Shown one piece after another: positions 55,882-64,000 of a stretch of DNA of 64,000 bases. Source of the stretch: UBA2779 sp965232615 (GTDB lineage Bacteria; Spirochaetota; Spirochaetia; DSM-2461); NCBI GenBank assembly GCA_965232615.1, contig OZ246985.1, forward strand, positions 2,046,001-2,110,000, given 5' to 3'. Numbering within the stretch: position 1 is the first letter of the stretch; every line of letters starts with the position of its first letter. The position numbers were made by a program, and so were the translations under genes. A model generated the notes under the pieces. That model had not been told where the DNA came from. It made no database searches and saw only the letters and a list, made by a program, of their open reading frames with translations.

Positions 55882-56298
55882 TTAAGTAACCGCAGAGGAC
55901 GCTGAGAACGCGGAGGGTTCCTGGAAGTTGTTTACAAGTCTTTTTATGCCATTTTTTACCTTGATTGTATTGAAATTGATTATTAGGCCTACTTGTAAGT
56001 TTTTTATTTTTAGATAGTTAAGTAATTGTGCTTCATCAATATTAGTCAATTCCCTCACTGCCTTGCACTCAATGATTACTTTGTTCTCCACAAAAAAATC
56101 ACATCGAAAACCAACGTCTAGTTTTAATCCTTTATATGTAATTGGCATTTCACATTCTTTTAAATAGGAAAGTCCCTCAACATCCATTTCTTTTGCCAAC
56201 GCAGACTGATAAACACTTTCAAGGAAGCCGCAACCCAGTTCCTTATGAACTTCTATCGCACAACCTATAATTTTTTCAGTAATTTTATTTGTTTCCAT
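55882..56298 (-). CDS. GxxExxY protein (PD-(D/E)XK-like), flanked by inverted repeats
   Basis: 138 residues with the family name motif GCGFLESVYQSAL, then YKGLKLDVGFRCDFFVENKVIIECKA, whose D and ExK fit a nuclease fold. The C-terminal tail EPSAFSASSAVT is encoded by a repeat (55888-55918), and a similar inverted sequence lies before the gene (56313-56335). It looks inserted between hsdM and the AlbA_2 gene. The family is widespread and its function is not known. Confidence 0.88.
   Translation of the reverse strand: METNKITEKIIGCAIEVHKELGCGFLESVYQSALAKEMDVEGLSYLKECEMPITYKGLKLDVGFRCDFFVENKVIIECKAVRELTNIDEAQLLNYLKIKNLQVGLIINFNTIKVKNGIKRLVNNFQEPSAFSASSAVT
55888..55918. repeat. Left inverted repeat of the GxxExxY insert (partner at 56313-56335)
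   Basis: AACCGCAGAGG...CGCGGAGGGTT on the left faces ACCCTCTGCG...CCGCGGTTT on the right, an imperfect inverted pair of about 20 matching bases. The hsdM stop (56334) lies inside the right repeat. Confidence 0.6.
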
Positions 56299-56333
56299 AA
56301 ATTTTCTCTGCTACCCTCTGCGCTCTCCGCGGT

Positions 56334-58415
56334 TTATATCCCCAGTTCCTCAAAGTTTTTCTGGATTTTATCGGCCAGAACCACCGCTTCATCGTTCAGG
56401 CTTTTCAGTTCTGTATGGATTTCCCGCATTGTCTCCTCAAAGTCGAAGTCTTCGTCCTCCTCCTCGGGAGCAACACCAACATAACGGCCAGGGGTCAGGC
56501 TCCAGTCGTTTTTCTCGATTTCAGAAATGTCTACAAGTTTACAGAGCCCTTCCACATCCTTGAAAGTACCCTCTGGAAACCGCTCTAACAGCCAGTTTGA
56601 CTGCTTGTGGAAATACCGCACCTGTTTCAGTGTCTCGACAAGTGCTTTTCGCTCCTCATCCAGGGCTTTCATATTCCTCAGGATTTCTTTACTCTCCCAG
56701 GCGTCGGATTGCTTCGCTTTATATTCGCCTTCCGCTGTTTCCAGGTTCTTCTGAATAAGTTTATACAGAAGGTCAATGGACTTCACAATGTCACGGCTCT
56801 GCTCTGCCAGGGGTTTCCATTCCTCGGATAGTGCGGACAGTTTTTTAATGTCAGCAATGTCGGTTTTCTTTTTACTAAGTGAGGTGACTTGTTTATTGAA
56901 TGAGCCAACATCTTCGGTTACCGTATCCAGAGCCTCACCCATCTCTTTGAACTGCTCCTGATATTCCTCGCTAAGGGTCTGCTTATCAAGAAATGCTTTA
57001 AGAGGTTTAATGATTTTATCCAGGGATACCCAGAACGTTCCTAAAGGTTCAGAACAATCCAAAGCCGCCCCGCAGGTTTCGTTCAGATATTCACTCACCA
57101 AAGAAGCAAAGCGGTCATTTTGATTTCTGCTTAGCCACACGATAGAGGTCAGGTTTTTTTGTTGTTCTGGAGAGAAGTCATAGATAACCCTGGTCACTTT
57201 GCGATGCACATTTCGGGCGTCTATCATCAAAACTTTGTCTGTCTGCGTCTTGGCTTTGTCAAAAAACCACAACTCACAGGGAACGGTTCGGGTGTAGAAA
57301 AACCCACCCCGAATAGCCATCATACAGTCAACGTGACCAGTCTCAACCAGTTTTCGGCGGACTTCCGCTTCTTTGTTCCCAGCACTGCTGGCCTGGCTGG
57401 ACATTACAAAACCACTGCGGCCTTTTTCATTCAGGTAGGTGTAAAAGTAAGAAATCCAGAGGTAGTTACCGTTTGATACTTTGTCTTTTTTATTTACACC
57501 AGGCAGACCAAACGGAAGCCTGGGGTCATTTTTTACTTTGTCAGCGTCCACCTCATCGACATTGAAGGGAGGATTGGCCATTACATAGTTGACCTGTTCC
57601 CTAAGTTCGTGCGGGTCTTCGTAATAGGAGATGGCCTTCTGAATATTTCCTTCCAGGCCGTGAACAGCGAGGTTCATCTTCGCCAGACGTATAGTGGTCG
57701 GGTTCTTTTCCATCCCGTAGAACACCACTTTCTCTGATGGATTTTCTTTATGGCTTTCAATAAAATGGGCGGACTGTACGAACATACCTCCAGAGCCACA
57801 GGCGGGGTCTAGCACCTTACCGTCACCAGGTTCAATTACATTGACAAGCATTTGTACGATAGATTGGGGGGTAAAGAATTCCCCACCGTCGTGTGCTTTA
57901 AGGCCTGCAAATCCAGTCAGGAAGTATTCATAAATCCTTCCAAATACATCACCGTCGGAAGATTGCAGAGCGGGGTCGTTAAATGTTCTAAGCAGGCTTC
58001 CGAGTACATCGTTGTCGAGTTCCTGGTATTCACTTTTGGGGAGCACACCTTTGAGACTGCCATAGTCAGCCTCGATACTTTCCATCGCTTCAACAATTGC
58101 TTTGGCTCTGTCTTTCTCTGAGGGAAGCGATACCAGGTATTCAAACTGAGCCTGTTCCTGCATATAAAGGGCACTTTTCTGAGCAAAGTCATCTTTGGTC
58201 AGTTCTCTTGTTTTGCCGCCTCGGCTGGGAAGGGTCTTGATGATTTTCTCTTTAATCATCAGGAAGCGGCTAAATGCGTGACGGAGAAAAATCAGTCCCA
58301 TAACAGGGAGGAAGTATTCGTTGGCTGCAAAGTTTGAATTGGCTCGCAGGTTATCAGCACTCGACCAGAGGCGTTTTTCTATCTGTTCGATATTTTCAAG
58401 TTGGCTCATTCTCAT
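56334..58415 (-). CDS. hsdM: Type I restriction enzyme, M (methyltransferase) subunit
   Basis: 693 residues, N6-adenine methyltransferase that protects host DNA and forms the core of the complex. The N-terminal domain has NLRANSNFAANEYFLPVMGL, the AdoMet motif is DPACGSGGMFVQ, and the catalytic motif is NPPF. The coiled C-terminal part (about 490-640) is longer than in the shortest family members. ATG 58415 is the first start; the ATG at 58409 has a better spaced AGGGG. It follows the ribbon-helix-helix gene by 3 bp. Confidence 0.95.
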   Translation of the reverse strand: MRMSQLENIEQIEKRLWSSADNLRANSNFAANEYFLPVMGLIFLRHAFSRFLMIKEKIIKTLPSRGGKTRELTKDDFAQKSALYMQEQAQFEYLVSLPSEKDRAKAIVEAMESIEADYGSLKGVLPKSEYQELDNDVLGSLLRTFNDPALQSSDGDVFGRIYEYFLTGFAGLKAHDGGEFFTPQSIVQMLVNVIEPGDGKVLDPACGSGGMFVQSAHFIESHKENPSEKVVFYGMEKNPTTIRLAKMNLAVHGLEGNIQKAISYYEDPHELREQVNYVMANPPFNVDEVDADKVKNDPRLPFGLPGVNKKDKVSNGNYLWISYFYTYLNEKGRSGFVMSSQASSAGNKEAEVRRKLVETGHVDCMMAIRGGFFYTRTVPCELWFFDKAKTQTDKVLMIDARNVHRKVTRVIYDFSPEQQKNLTSIVWLSRNQNDRFASLVSEYLNETCGAALDCSEPLGTFWVSLDKIIKPLKAFLDKQTLSEEYQEQFKEMGEALDTVTEDVGSFNKQVTSLSKKKTDIADIKKLSALSEEWKPLAEQSRDIVKSIDLLYKLIQKNLETAEGEYKAKQSDAWESKEILRNMKALDEERKALVETLKQVRYFHKQSNWLLERFPEGTFKDVEGLCKLVDISEIEKNDWSLTPGRYVGVAPEEEDEDFDFEETMREIHTELKSLNDEAVVLADKIQKNFEELGI

Positions 58416-58418
58416 CCC

Positions 58419-58763
58419 CTAAATAATTTTTTGTTCAACCAGATACTGGGTGATAATACACTCCAGCATTTGTGAACGATTTCTATTGGAAGCAGTACAT
58501 TCAGCGTCTAACTGCTTCACACAATCACTACCAATTCTTATGCTAATCACATCCTTCTTTACATCAGGATTGAAATATTTTGAAAAGTCTACCGTAAAGT
58601 CAGAGTGCTTTTTCTTGTACTCTGGGAAATACCAGTTCATTACAATTCGTTCAAGCATTTGGGAACGGTTACGGTTCTGCTTCAAACACAGTTTATCTAC
58701 CTGCTCAACAAGTTTCTTAACCAAACGGGCAGAAACAACACTTTTATCATCAGATGTCGGCAT
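58419..58763 (-). CDS. Tandem ribbon-helix-helix protein, likely repressor of the restriction operon
   Basis: 114 residues made of two related halves: VVSARLVKKLVEQVDKLC with NRNRSQMLERIV, and VISIRIGSDCVKQLDAEC with NRNRSQMLECII. Each has the strand and two helices of an Arc/MetJ-type DNA-binding unit, so one chain could form the usual two-strand DNA-binding sheet alone. It is the first gene of the operon. A palindrome overlaps the promoter just upstream, which suggests self-control; this is inference. AGAGG lies before the ATG. Confidence 0.8.
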   Translation of the reverse strand: MPTSDDKSVVSARLVKKLVEQVDKLCLKQNRNRSQMLERIVMNWYFPEYKKKHSDFTVDFSKYFNPDVKKDVISIRIGSDCVKQLDAECTASNRNRSQMLECIITQYLVEQKII

Positions 58764-58788
58764 ATTACCTCTTACTATCTTGAATACA

Positions 58789-58821
58789 GTATATTATAGG
58801 GTATATACAAATATCACACAA
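58789..58821 (-). promoter_or_regulatory. Promoter with overlapping palindrome for the restriction operon
   Basis: Minus strand TTGTGT (58821-58816) and TATAAT (58798-58793), 17-bp spacing. The palindrome GTATAT-8-ATATAC (58789-58808) covers the -10 box and is a likely operator for the tandem RHH protein. Nothing else was recognised between 58822 and the repeat at 58988. Confidence 0.7.
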
Positions 58822-58987
58822 TCGGGGCTTTTTTCACTTGCGGAATACAGGGAAAATGAAAATGGGTAGTGTACAATTCTTTCTGTAAAATGGTTTCTTG
58901 AGGGTGCTTGAAAAAGTTAGCCAGTCAGTCTCAAAATAGTTTAACCACAAACATTTCGGAGACATCATGACTAACACAGAATACTAT

Positions 58988-59148
58988 AGGCAACCTCTAA
59001 AAAACAGCTTTAAGAAATTGACGAAGTGGCGGTGCGTTCCTCGGAGCTTTGCTCCTGCGGTACGCACCTGCTTACGTGAGCATTTTGACAACGCAGTAGC
59101 GGCAGAAAAGATTGAGTTAAGAACTAAATGGGTTTTATAGGGGTGCCC
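58988..59148. repeat. Mobile repeat copy, 161 bp, with CTAT target duplication, ending the TraX-like gene
   Basis: Ends AGGCAACCTCTAAAAAACAGC and TTTTATAGGGGTGCCC, with CTAT at 58984-58987 and 59149-59152. It contains one hairpin module. Its right end forms the last codons and stop of the TraX-like gene on the minus strand. Confidence 0.88.
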
Positions 59149-59857
59149 CTATGAAATATAGAATCCAAATATGCAAGGGGTAAAAGGCGTAGAATAAGTA
59201 TTTCAGACTATATCGCCCACGTTCACCATTGTAAAGGATAATAAACGGCAAGGCGGCAATCATCATCCACTGGAACTCGAAGGTCCAGAAATATTCATGA
59301 TTGGTAAGACCCCACAAGAGAAATAGCACACTTAAACCTGCATAGGCAACATACAAAGCAGGTTTTTTGTTGTAGAAGAAGTAAAAGACAAGGAACATGG
59401 CAAGCCCATTATAAGACGCACTTGTCAAAAGGCTGGCAAATGCAAAAAAACCTGCCAAAGCGAATTCGCCCCATTTTTTGATTCCAATTTGTGAGCGTCC
59501 CCATTCAAAAGCGGCAATTATACTTACGCCAACTGCAATGGATAAAAATATGTTCTGCGCTACTGGAAAAAAGCCTTCAGGTTGATAAGCAGTCTGAACA
59601 ATTCGGCTAATGATGAAATTCCCAACCTGCATGATTAATGCCCATACATATAATCGGGTGATATAACGGCGGCGATTGCTGGTTTTGAAATAACTTTCCA
59701 CTGCAAGAAAAAAGAAAATAGGGGCAACGATGCGTCCTGCATATTCGAGATAAAGCGGAAAACGGTTTGGCAATAATTCACCCAGGTAACTGCCAAAATG
59801 TTCGCCGAACATCAGGGCAAGTGCAAATATTTTGAGTTGAAAACCATTGAATTTCAA
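59135..59857 (-). CDS. TraX-family membrane protein
   Basis: 240 residues with about seven membrane segments and the family N-terminal pattern GFQLKIFALALMFGEHFGSY, then YAGRIVAPIFFFLAVESYF. TraX of the F plasmid acetylates pilin, and chromosomal relatives may be acyltransferases. The start is TTG 59857 with AAGGAG 7 nt upstream. The end (GGG GCA CCC CTA TAA) is supplied by the mobile repeat, so the original C-terminus has been cut shortly after FYPLHIWILYFI. Confidence 0.85.
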   Translation of the reverse strand: MKFNGFQLKIFALALMFGEHFGSYLGELLPNRFPLYLEYAGRIVAPIFFFLAVESYFKTSNRRRYITRLYVWALIMQVGNFIISRIVQTAYQPEGFFPVAQNIFLSIAVGVSIIAAFEWGRSQIGIKKWGEFALAGFFAFASLLTSASYNGLAMFLVFYFFYNKKPALYVAYAGLSVLFLLWGLTNHEYFWTFEFQWMMIAALPFIILYNGERGRYSLKYLFYAFYPLHIWILYFIGAPL

Positions 59858-60053
59858 AATATCTCTCCTTGATTATTTTATGAGCCAGGGTAGTGTACAA
59901 TAAGTTTCGCACATTTGAAAGTATTCAAACTGCGTAAACTGACTTTCGAGACAACGATTATCGAGAGGTACCAACGTCGAGAGAGCAGCGTGATTGTTCA
60001 CGACGGATAAATGTATGGGCCTTGTGGAATCGATATGGGAATTTACTCCAAAG

Positions 60054-60266
60054 GGCACCTCTAAAAAACCTTATTTCGTTTTTGGCTTGATCTTTTTCCT
60101 CGTTGCTACGTTGTCAAAATGCTCACATAAACAGGTGCGTGTCCGCACGCAGACAGGCCGCCTTGCATCAAGAAAAAATCTAAACAGGTGCGTACCGCAG
60201 GAGCAAAGCTCCGAGGAACGCACCGCCATTGCGCCAAATTCCAAAAACGGTTTTTTAAAGGTTGCC
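60054..60266. repeat. Mobile repeat copy, 213 bp, with CAAA target duplication
   Basis: Ends GGGCACCTCTAAAAAACC and GTTTTTTAAAGGTTGCC. CAAA stands on both sides (60050-60053 and 60267-60270). It contains two hairpins, one of them a changed form (GGTGCGTGTCCGCACGC). Between 59858 and 60053 no convincing gene is seen. Confidence 0.8.
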
Positions 60267-60282
60267 CAAAGTAAGTGCCGGA

Positions 60283-61362
60283 TTAAACATCCTTCAAAAA
60301 ATCAGGATCAGAGATATCCTCGCTGGTAAAATCATCGAAATCCATATCCGAGATGCTTGCCAATTTATCAGCAGCAGGGGTTTGATTTGAATTCCCTGAA
60401 ATATCTGGTACGGCTACAGTTGCTAATTCAGGTTTTGTTTTTATTGGGTTATTCTTAAATGGCTTTGTTTTTTTTTTGGGTGCAACTCTTGTGGCCCCAT
60501 TCCCTGACAGGTTGCCAGTGGTGCTGAATGCCTGAGGTCTGAGATTGCTCTCATTCCATTTCCGGACATAAATACCGGTGAGGAAGAGGTCAAAGAAGTG
60601 TCCCAATCCAAGAAGCCCTCCGGTAAACAGCCAGATAAATCCACTCACTCGTCGGCCAAGGTAAAAGCGGTGTATTCCCAGGAGTCCCCAATGCAGGAAG
60701 CAGGCATATGCCGTAACATAGCTTTTTCGTCCTTCACCAGATATTGCAATCGCTACTATCACGGGAAGCAGTATGCCTGTGGGTATACTCAACATAATCC
60801 ACGTAGCAAGAAGACCCCAAAACCGCTGACGTATCCAGTTGAATGCGGAAACCAGACCTTCCCCTTTTACAACATCATACAACTGAGTGATGTTATTAAA
60901 CCTCCTGGTAACAAATACTTTCACATCACTGAAATCAATCGATATAAACCTGATTTTTGGTGATTTTCCTCCCAACCCTTTGTAGAGTTCGTTGAAAAAC
61001 CGTCTGTTAACTTTTGTTTCAGAGTCAAAATGCTTTCTGGACAGAGCGATACCTGTGTCATGAGGGTATTGTTTTACCAGAAGGAAATGAGCTGCCGCGT
61101 AAAGTGCTGATAAGAGTTCCGGATCCTCGGTCATAGTCTGATATTGAAAACTTTTTGCCGCACGAAACATTATGACTCCATCAGCACAGCCCTGAGTCAA
61201 AGCCCGCTGATAAAATGCCCATGCAGCATTGTAATCCTGCTTCCAGAAGTAATCATTTGCATAGAGCGCATCCTTTTCCCATGCTTCTTCTGAAAAGATT
61301 CCAGGAACTGAGCAAAAGAACAGGATGAATAACAGGATACAACATTTTCGTTTACTTTCCAT
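60283..61362 (-). CDS. TM2-domain membrane protein with N-terminal signal and TPR-like region
   Basis: 359 residues. A signal peptide (LLFILFFCSVPGIFS) is followed by a helical region with the look of a tetratricopeptide repeat (NAAWAFYQRALTQGCADGV). Three membrane segments come next; the last two form a TM2 domain (WGLLGIHRFYLGRRVSGFIW ... GHFFDLF). The C-terminal 100 residues are a charged, probably cytoplasmic tail with KKKTKPFK and an acidic end. Function unknown. Confidence 0.8.
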   Translation of the reverse strand: MESKRKCCILLFILFFCSVPGIFSEEAWEKDALYANDYFWKQDYNAAWAFYQRALTQGCADGVIMFRAAKSFQYQTMTEDPELLSALYAAAHFLLVKQYPHDTGIALSRKHFDSETKVNRRFFNELYKGLGGKSPKIRFISIDFSDVKVFVTRRFNNITQLYDVVKGEGLVSAFNWIRQRFWGLLATWIMLSIPTGILLPVIVAIAISGEGRKSYVTAYACFLHWGLLGIHRFYLGRRVSGFIWLFTGGLLGLGHFFDLFLTGIYVRKWNESNLRPQAFSTTGNLSGNGATRVAPKKKTKPFKNNPIKTKPELATVAVPDISGNSNQTPAADKLASISDMDFDDFTSEDISDPDFLKDV

Positions 61363-61443
61363 AATAGTCTTATTACCAGTATACTCTTATCCTACACTTT
61401 TGTATTCGTCTACACAAGGTAATAACTTAATCTGGAGATTTTT

Positions 61444-63198
61444 ATGATCAGAATACTATCCAAAGGCACACTTGCATCAATAAAGACCTCACAGAACCAT
61501 ATTTCTACACAGATTCGATTTGGTGGAGGAATTAAACAGTGTGATTTTTTAGCTGGAAAAGTGGAAATTCAGACTAAATGGGATGATACACAATTGACCG
61601 CGGAGCTAATCTCTTCAGAAAGCATCTTCGTAGAATCGTTGACACTGTCATTCAAGTATAAATCGCCAAAAACATCTTCTGATACATCTATCTGGTCAGA
61701 ATCATTCAGTGATGATGTGCTGTCAGAGAAAGTCAACGGGATCCCAGGAGTTGAAACCAGCAGAAGAAATCGCCATGGTGCCTGGGCAATGTGGATCGGT
61801 GAAGCACCGGATGCGGAGGGAATACTTCTGAGCCAGGATTCATCGGCATATAATCATCCGCTAAGTTTTGAGTGTAAGCCTGCTCGTCATCGCATCAATG
61901 TTACATGGTCAATAAACAGTCAACTCTCCAGTAAACAGAAAATTCTGCTGTCCAGAGTTGTTGTCGGTCAGGGTAGGAGAATTCAAACTGTCAACTACTG
62001 GCAGAAACAATGGCTGATGACCGGTGGTGTAAAAAAAAACAATGTCCATTTGACAAAGGGATGGATAGGCGGGAACAGTATTTCTTCTCCTGATGAAATT
62101 AAGGAAAGCTTGAAATTCCTAAAAAAAGAAAAGATAAAACTGGACTGGTTTGCCATTAATTCTGGTTTTGCGGGGGATTTTGACGACTGGATACAACCAA
62201 CCGATCAATACCAGATAAAAATGAATACGGCTGCCCGTTATATCAATGATGCACAGCTTGTTCCAGGAATTCGTTTCTCCCCATTTCTGGTATCCCGGAA
62301 TTCGAGAATTGCAGAGGAACAAAAGGAATGGCTGGTACATACAGAAAAAGGGTCGCCTGTCATAAAAAAGAACTGTATTGATAATAAAGCATGCTGCATC
62401 CTGGACGCAACAAATCCCGGAGTTAATAATCATATTTTGAACATACTCACTGTAATGAAGAATCAATGGGGCTTTCATGCTTTCGTGCTTGACAACATCA
62501 CTGACCTGACTATTCCCGGCAAACGGGCAAACAATACTCTCAGCCCTGGAGGACTTGTTTCGAGAGTAGTTAAACTCATAAGAAAAACTCTTGGGAATGA
62601 CGTTCTTCTGGTTGGCATGAAATCTCCATTGCTATCTGCCACAGGCATGTGGGATATTCAAACCATTGTCAATGAGATAAAACTGACTCTTCCCGAAAAA
62701 GCCCTGATCAATATCGCTTCATCGATGATCCACCGAGCTGGATGGAATAAAGGTGCATGGCTCAACGCATCGGGGCCGATGCCTATTGAACTGTTCAGCA
62801 GCACTGACCGCTGCTCCAGAAACATGTTGAGGGATGCCATACCTTTATCCGCCGGATCAGTGCTTTTAAGCGGAGACCCCAGGTTCCTGGATAAGAACAC
62901 CAGCAGCAATATTAGAAATTTCATGGCTATGTTCGAAAAATGCCGCAATGGAAGTATCCTGATTGGAAACCAGTCAGGAGGAGGAAGAAAAAAGGTACTG
63001 GTTGTGAGAAATAGTTGTGGTTGGCTTGCTCTATTTAATTTTTCTCCTGATAAAACAACTGTCTGCCTGAGCCGTAGTACACTCAAGAAGGAGCTTGGCA
63101 TCATCTCTCCCCTCTCCGCTGAGGACAGAACACTTCTTGACAGTCAGGAGATACATCTTGCTCTACCTCCCTGGGGACACCGATTGTTGAAAGGATGA
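61444..63198 (+). CDS. GH36-like alpha-galactosidase family protein with altered active site
   Basis: 584 residues with the order of blocks of family GH36/melibiase: LDWFAINSGFAGDFDDW, then LVPGIRFSPFL, CCILDATNPGV and FHAFVLDN where the family has the nucleophile KLDF. The Asp is kept but its neighbours are not, and the acid/base block is changed (SATGMWD). There is no signal peptide. It may act on another glycoside or have lost activity. GGAG lies 6 nt before ATG 61444. It overlaps the next gene by 4 bp (ATGA). Confidence 0.75.
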   Translation: MIRILSKGTLASIKTSQNHISTQIRFGGGIKQCDFLAGKVEIQTKWDDTQLTAELISSESIFVESLTLSFKYKSPKTSSDTSIWSESFSDDVLSEKVNGIPGVETSRRNRHGAWAMWIGEAPDAEGILLSQDSSAYNHPLSFECKPARHRINVTWSINSQLSSKQKILLSRVVVGQGRRIQTVNYWQKQWLMTGGVKKNNVHLTKGWIGGNSISSPDEIKESLKFLKKEKIKLDWFAINSGFAGDFDDWIQPTDQYQIKMNTAARYINDAQLVPGIRFSPFLVSRNSRIAEEQKEWLVHTEKGSPVIKKNCIDNKACCILDATNPGVNNHILNILTVMKNQWGFHAFVLDNITDLTIPGKRANNTLSPGGLVSRVVKLIRKTLGNDVLLVGMKSPLLSATGMWDIQTIVNEIKLTLPEKALINIASSMIHRAGWNKGAWLNASGPMPIELFSSTDRCSRNMLRDAIPLSAGSVLLSGDPRFLDKNTSSNIRNFMAMFEKCRNGSILIGNQSGGGRKKVLVVRNSCGWLALFNFSPDKTTVCLSRSTLKKELGIISPLSAEDRTLLDSQEIHLALPPWGHRLLKG

Positions 63199-64000
63199 AA
63201 TTTTCCGGTCTTGATGAAGCGGCTCTTGGTCCACGTCTTGGACCATTCTGTGCTGGACAGATTGAGTTTATCGGAGAGAAGGATTGTTCCCTGTCAACCG
63301 ATCTCTACGACTCCCTGAAAGACTCCATTGTTTCCGAAAATGATGGCAGTTGCAGGATTGTAGTCAACGACAGTAAAAAGATGTACAGCCCGGGACAGGG
63401 AATTCGGAACCTGGAACATGGTGTCGGTGTATTTCTTGAGTTGGCCGGGATTAACTTCCCATATAATTTGCATGATATGGTTTCCACTCTCTGTCCCCCT
63501 GAGGATTGTAAGGAAATGAAGGGCAGTCCATGGTTTGAGGTTTGCAGTCGCCTGGTCCTTCCGATGTCGGATATCGATGCAGGCCGGATTAAACGAGATG
63601 CGATGATGGTTGAGCAGAATATGAAGTCTGTGAATATCAGGTTTCTGCGACCCAAACTTCGCTTTGTTACGGCAAAATCCTTCAATGAACTCATCGTATC
63701 ACATCAGGGTAAATCTCATGCTGTACGTTCAGTCCTCCACCGTCTCCTCTCCCATGGAGTGAATCTCCATGACTCAGCACCAGGGCGGTTAACCATAGAC
63801 AGACAGGGTGGTCGACGGTATTACAGGGATTGGTTATCTGAACTATTCGCGGGTATACCAATAAGGATTATCGAAGAAGGTTCCATACGATCAACTTACA
63901 TGGTAGGAAACCTGCACATTGAGTTTCTTGTCTCTGCTGACAGCAAACGGTTGGAAACGGCCATAGCTTCCATGTTCGCCAAGTATTTAAGAGAGGCTGG
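63195..64000 (+). CDS. RNase HII-like protein, divergent (runs off the right edge)
   Basis: The first 268 residues are visible. GLDEAALGPRLGPFCAG matches the GxDEAGRGPxxGP loop of ribonuclease HII with both acids kept, and NDSKKM matches the family DSKKL. A later Asp in RLTIDRQGG could be the third metal ligand. The spacing is longer than in normal RNase HII, so it is a divergent relative and its substrate is unknown. It is translationally coupled to the GH36-like gene. Confidence 0.7.
   Translation, partial: MKFSGLDEAALGPRLGPFCAGQIEFIGEKDCSLSTDLYDSLKDSIVSENDGSCRIVVNDSKKMYSPGQGIRNLEHGVGVFLELAGINFPYNLHDMVSTLCPPEDCKEMKGSPWFEVCSRLVLPMSDIDAGRIKRDAMMVEQNMKSVNIRFLRPKLRFVTAKSFNELIVSHQGKSHAVRSVLHRLLSHGVNLHDSAPGRLTIDRQGGRRYYRDWLSELFAGIPIRIIEEGSIRSTYMVGNLHIEFLVSADSKRLETAIASMFAKYLREA

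Noticed and set aside
58969..59140. Short plus-strand frame starting at ATG 58969 (MTNTEYY) with CGGAG upstream, running through the repeat
   Set aside because: Nearly all of the product is repeat-derived. Without the element the frame would end after nine codons, so a disrupted gene cannot be shown.
59873..60058. 61-codon minus-strand frame between the TraX-like gene and the repeat at 60054
   Set aside because: No ribosome-binding site, no recognisable family, and its 5' end touches the mobile repeat's flank.

Overview
The window looks like a chromosome segment of a free-living or host-associated spirochaete. That assignment is inferred from gene content: fliS near polA, a bacterial XPB helicase paired with its partner gene, a fused 2-oxoacid:ferredoxin oxidoreductase, Chlamydia-Pmp-like surface lipoproteins and a chromosomal-type integron. 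No rRNA or tRNA gene was seen.

Layout. 1-4.9 kb (minus): polA (5' part only), a small helical protein, fliS, a secreted propeller/NodB-like protein and a small unknown. 5.2-9.0 kb (plus): XPB helicase and its partner. 9.3-14.0 kb (plus): an FAD/Fe-S oxidoreductase followed by the alpha(gamma) and beta subunits of a 2-oxoacid:acceptor oxidoreductase, apparently one electron-transfer operon. 14.1-29.4 kb is accessory DNA. It starts with a hairpin-rich mobile repeat, followed by an integron relic: a truncated intI, an attI region and two cassettes with attC sites, one of them a DNA-cytosine methyltransferase fused to a frameshifted BsuBI/PstI-type endonuclease. Next comes a tandem array of four units. 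Each unit carries a Pmp-like, InlB-repeat lipoprotein gene, a short inverted-repeat element just upstream of that gene, and an IS3 transposase remnant (missing in the last unit). Two of the elements have an IS256-family insertion.

29.4-45.3 kb (minus) is a large inositol catabolic operon: transaldolase, iolB-like, iolG, iolE, substrate-binding protein, permease, ATPase, permease, iolA, iolD, iolC, iolB, a TIM-barrel isomerase and a second iolG-like gene. A terminator follows the binding-protein gene. 46-48.8 kb holds an MFS transporter, a rhodanese and an IS1634-like remnant. 48.8-58.8 kb (minus) is a type I restriction operon that starts with a tandem ribbon-helix-helix protein and includes hsdM, a GxxExxY gene, an AlbA_2 gene, hsdS, a DUF3644 gene and hsdR. 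59-64 kb holds a TraX-like membrane protein, a TM2-domain protein, a GH36-like gene and the start of an RNase HII-like gene.

One thread runs through the window: short elements with ends like GGGTACCTCTAAA / TTTAGAGGTGCCC, often with 4-bp target duplications. They carry strong hairpins, a promoter in the lipoprotein array, and stop codons that end two neighbouring genes. The most interesting region is the lipoprotein array (17.4-29.4 kb) with the integron relic inserted at its left edge.
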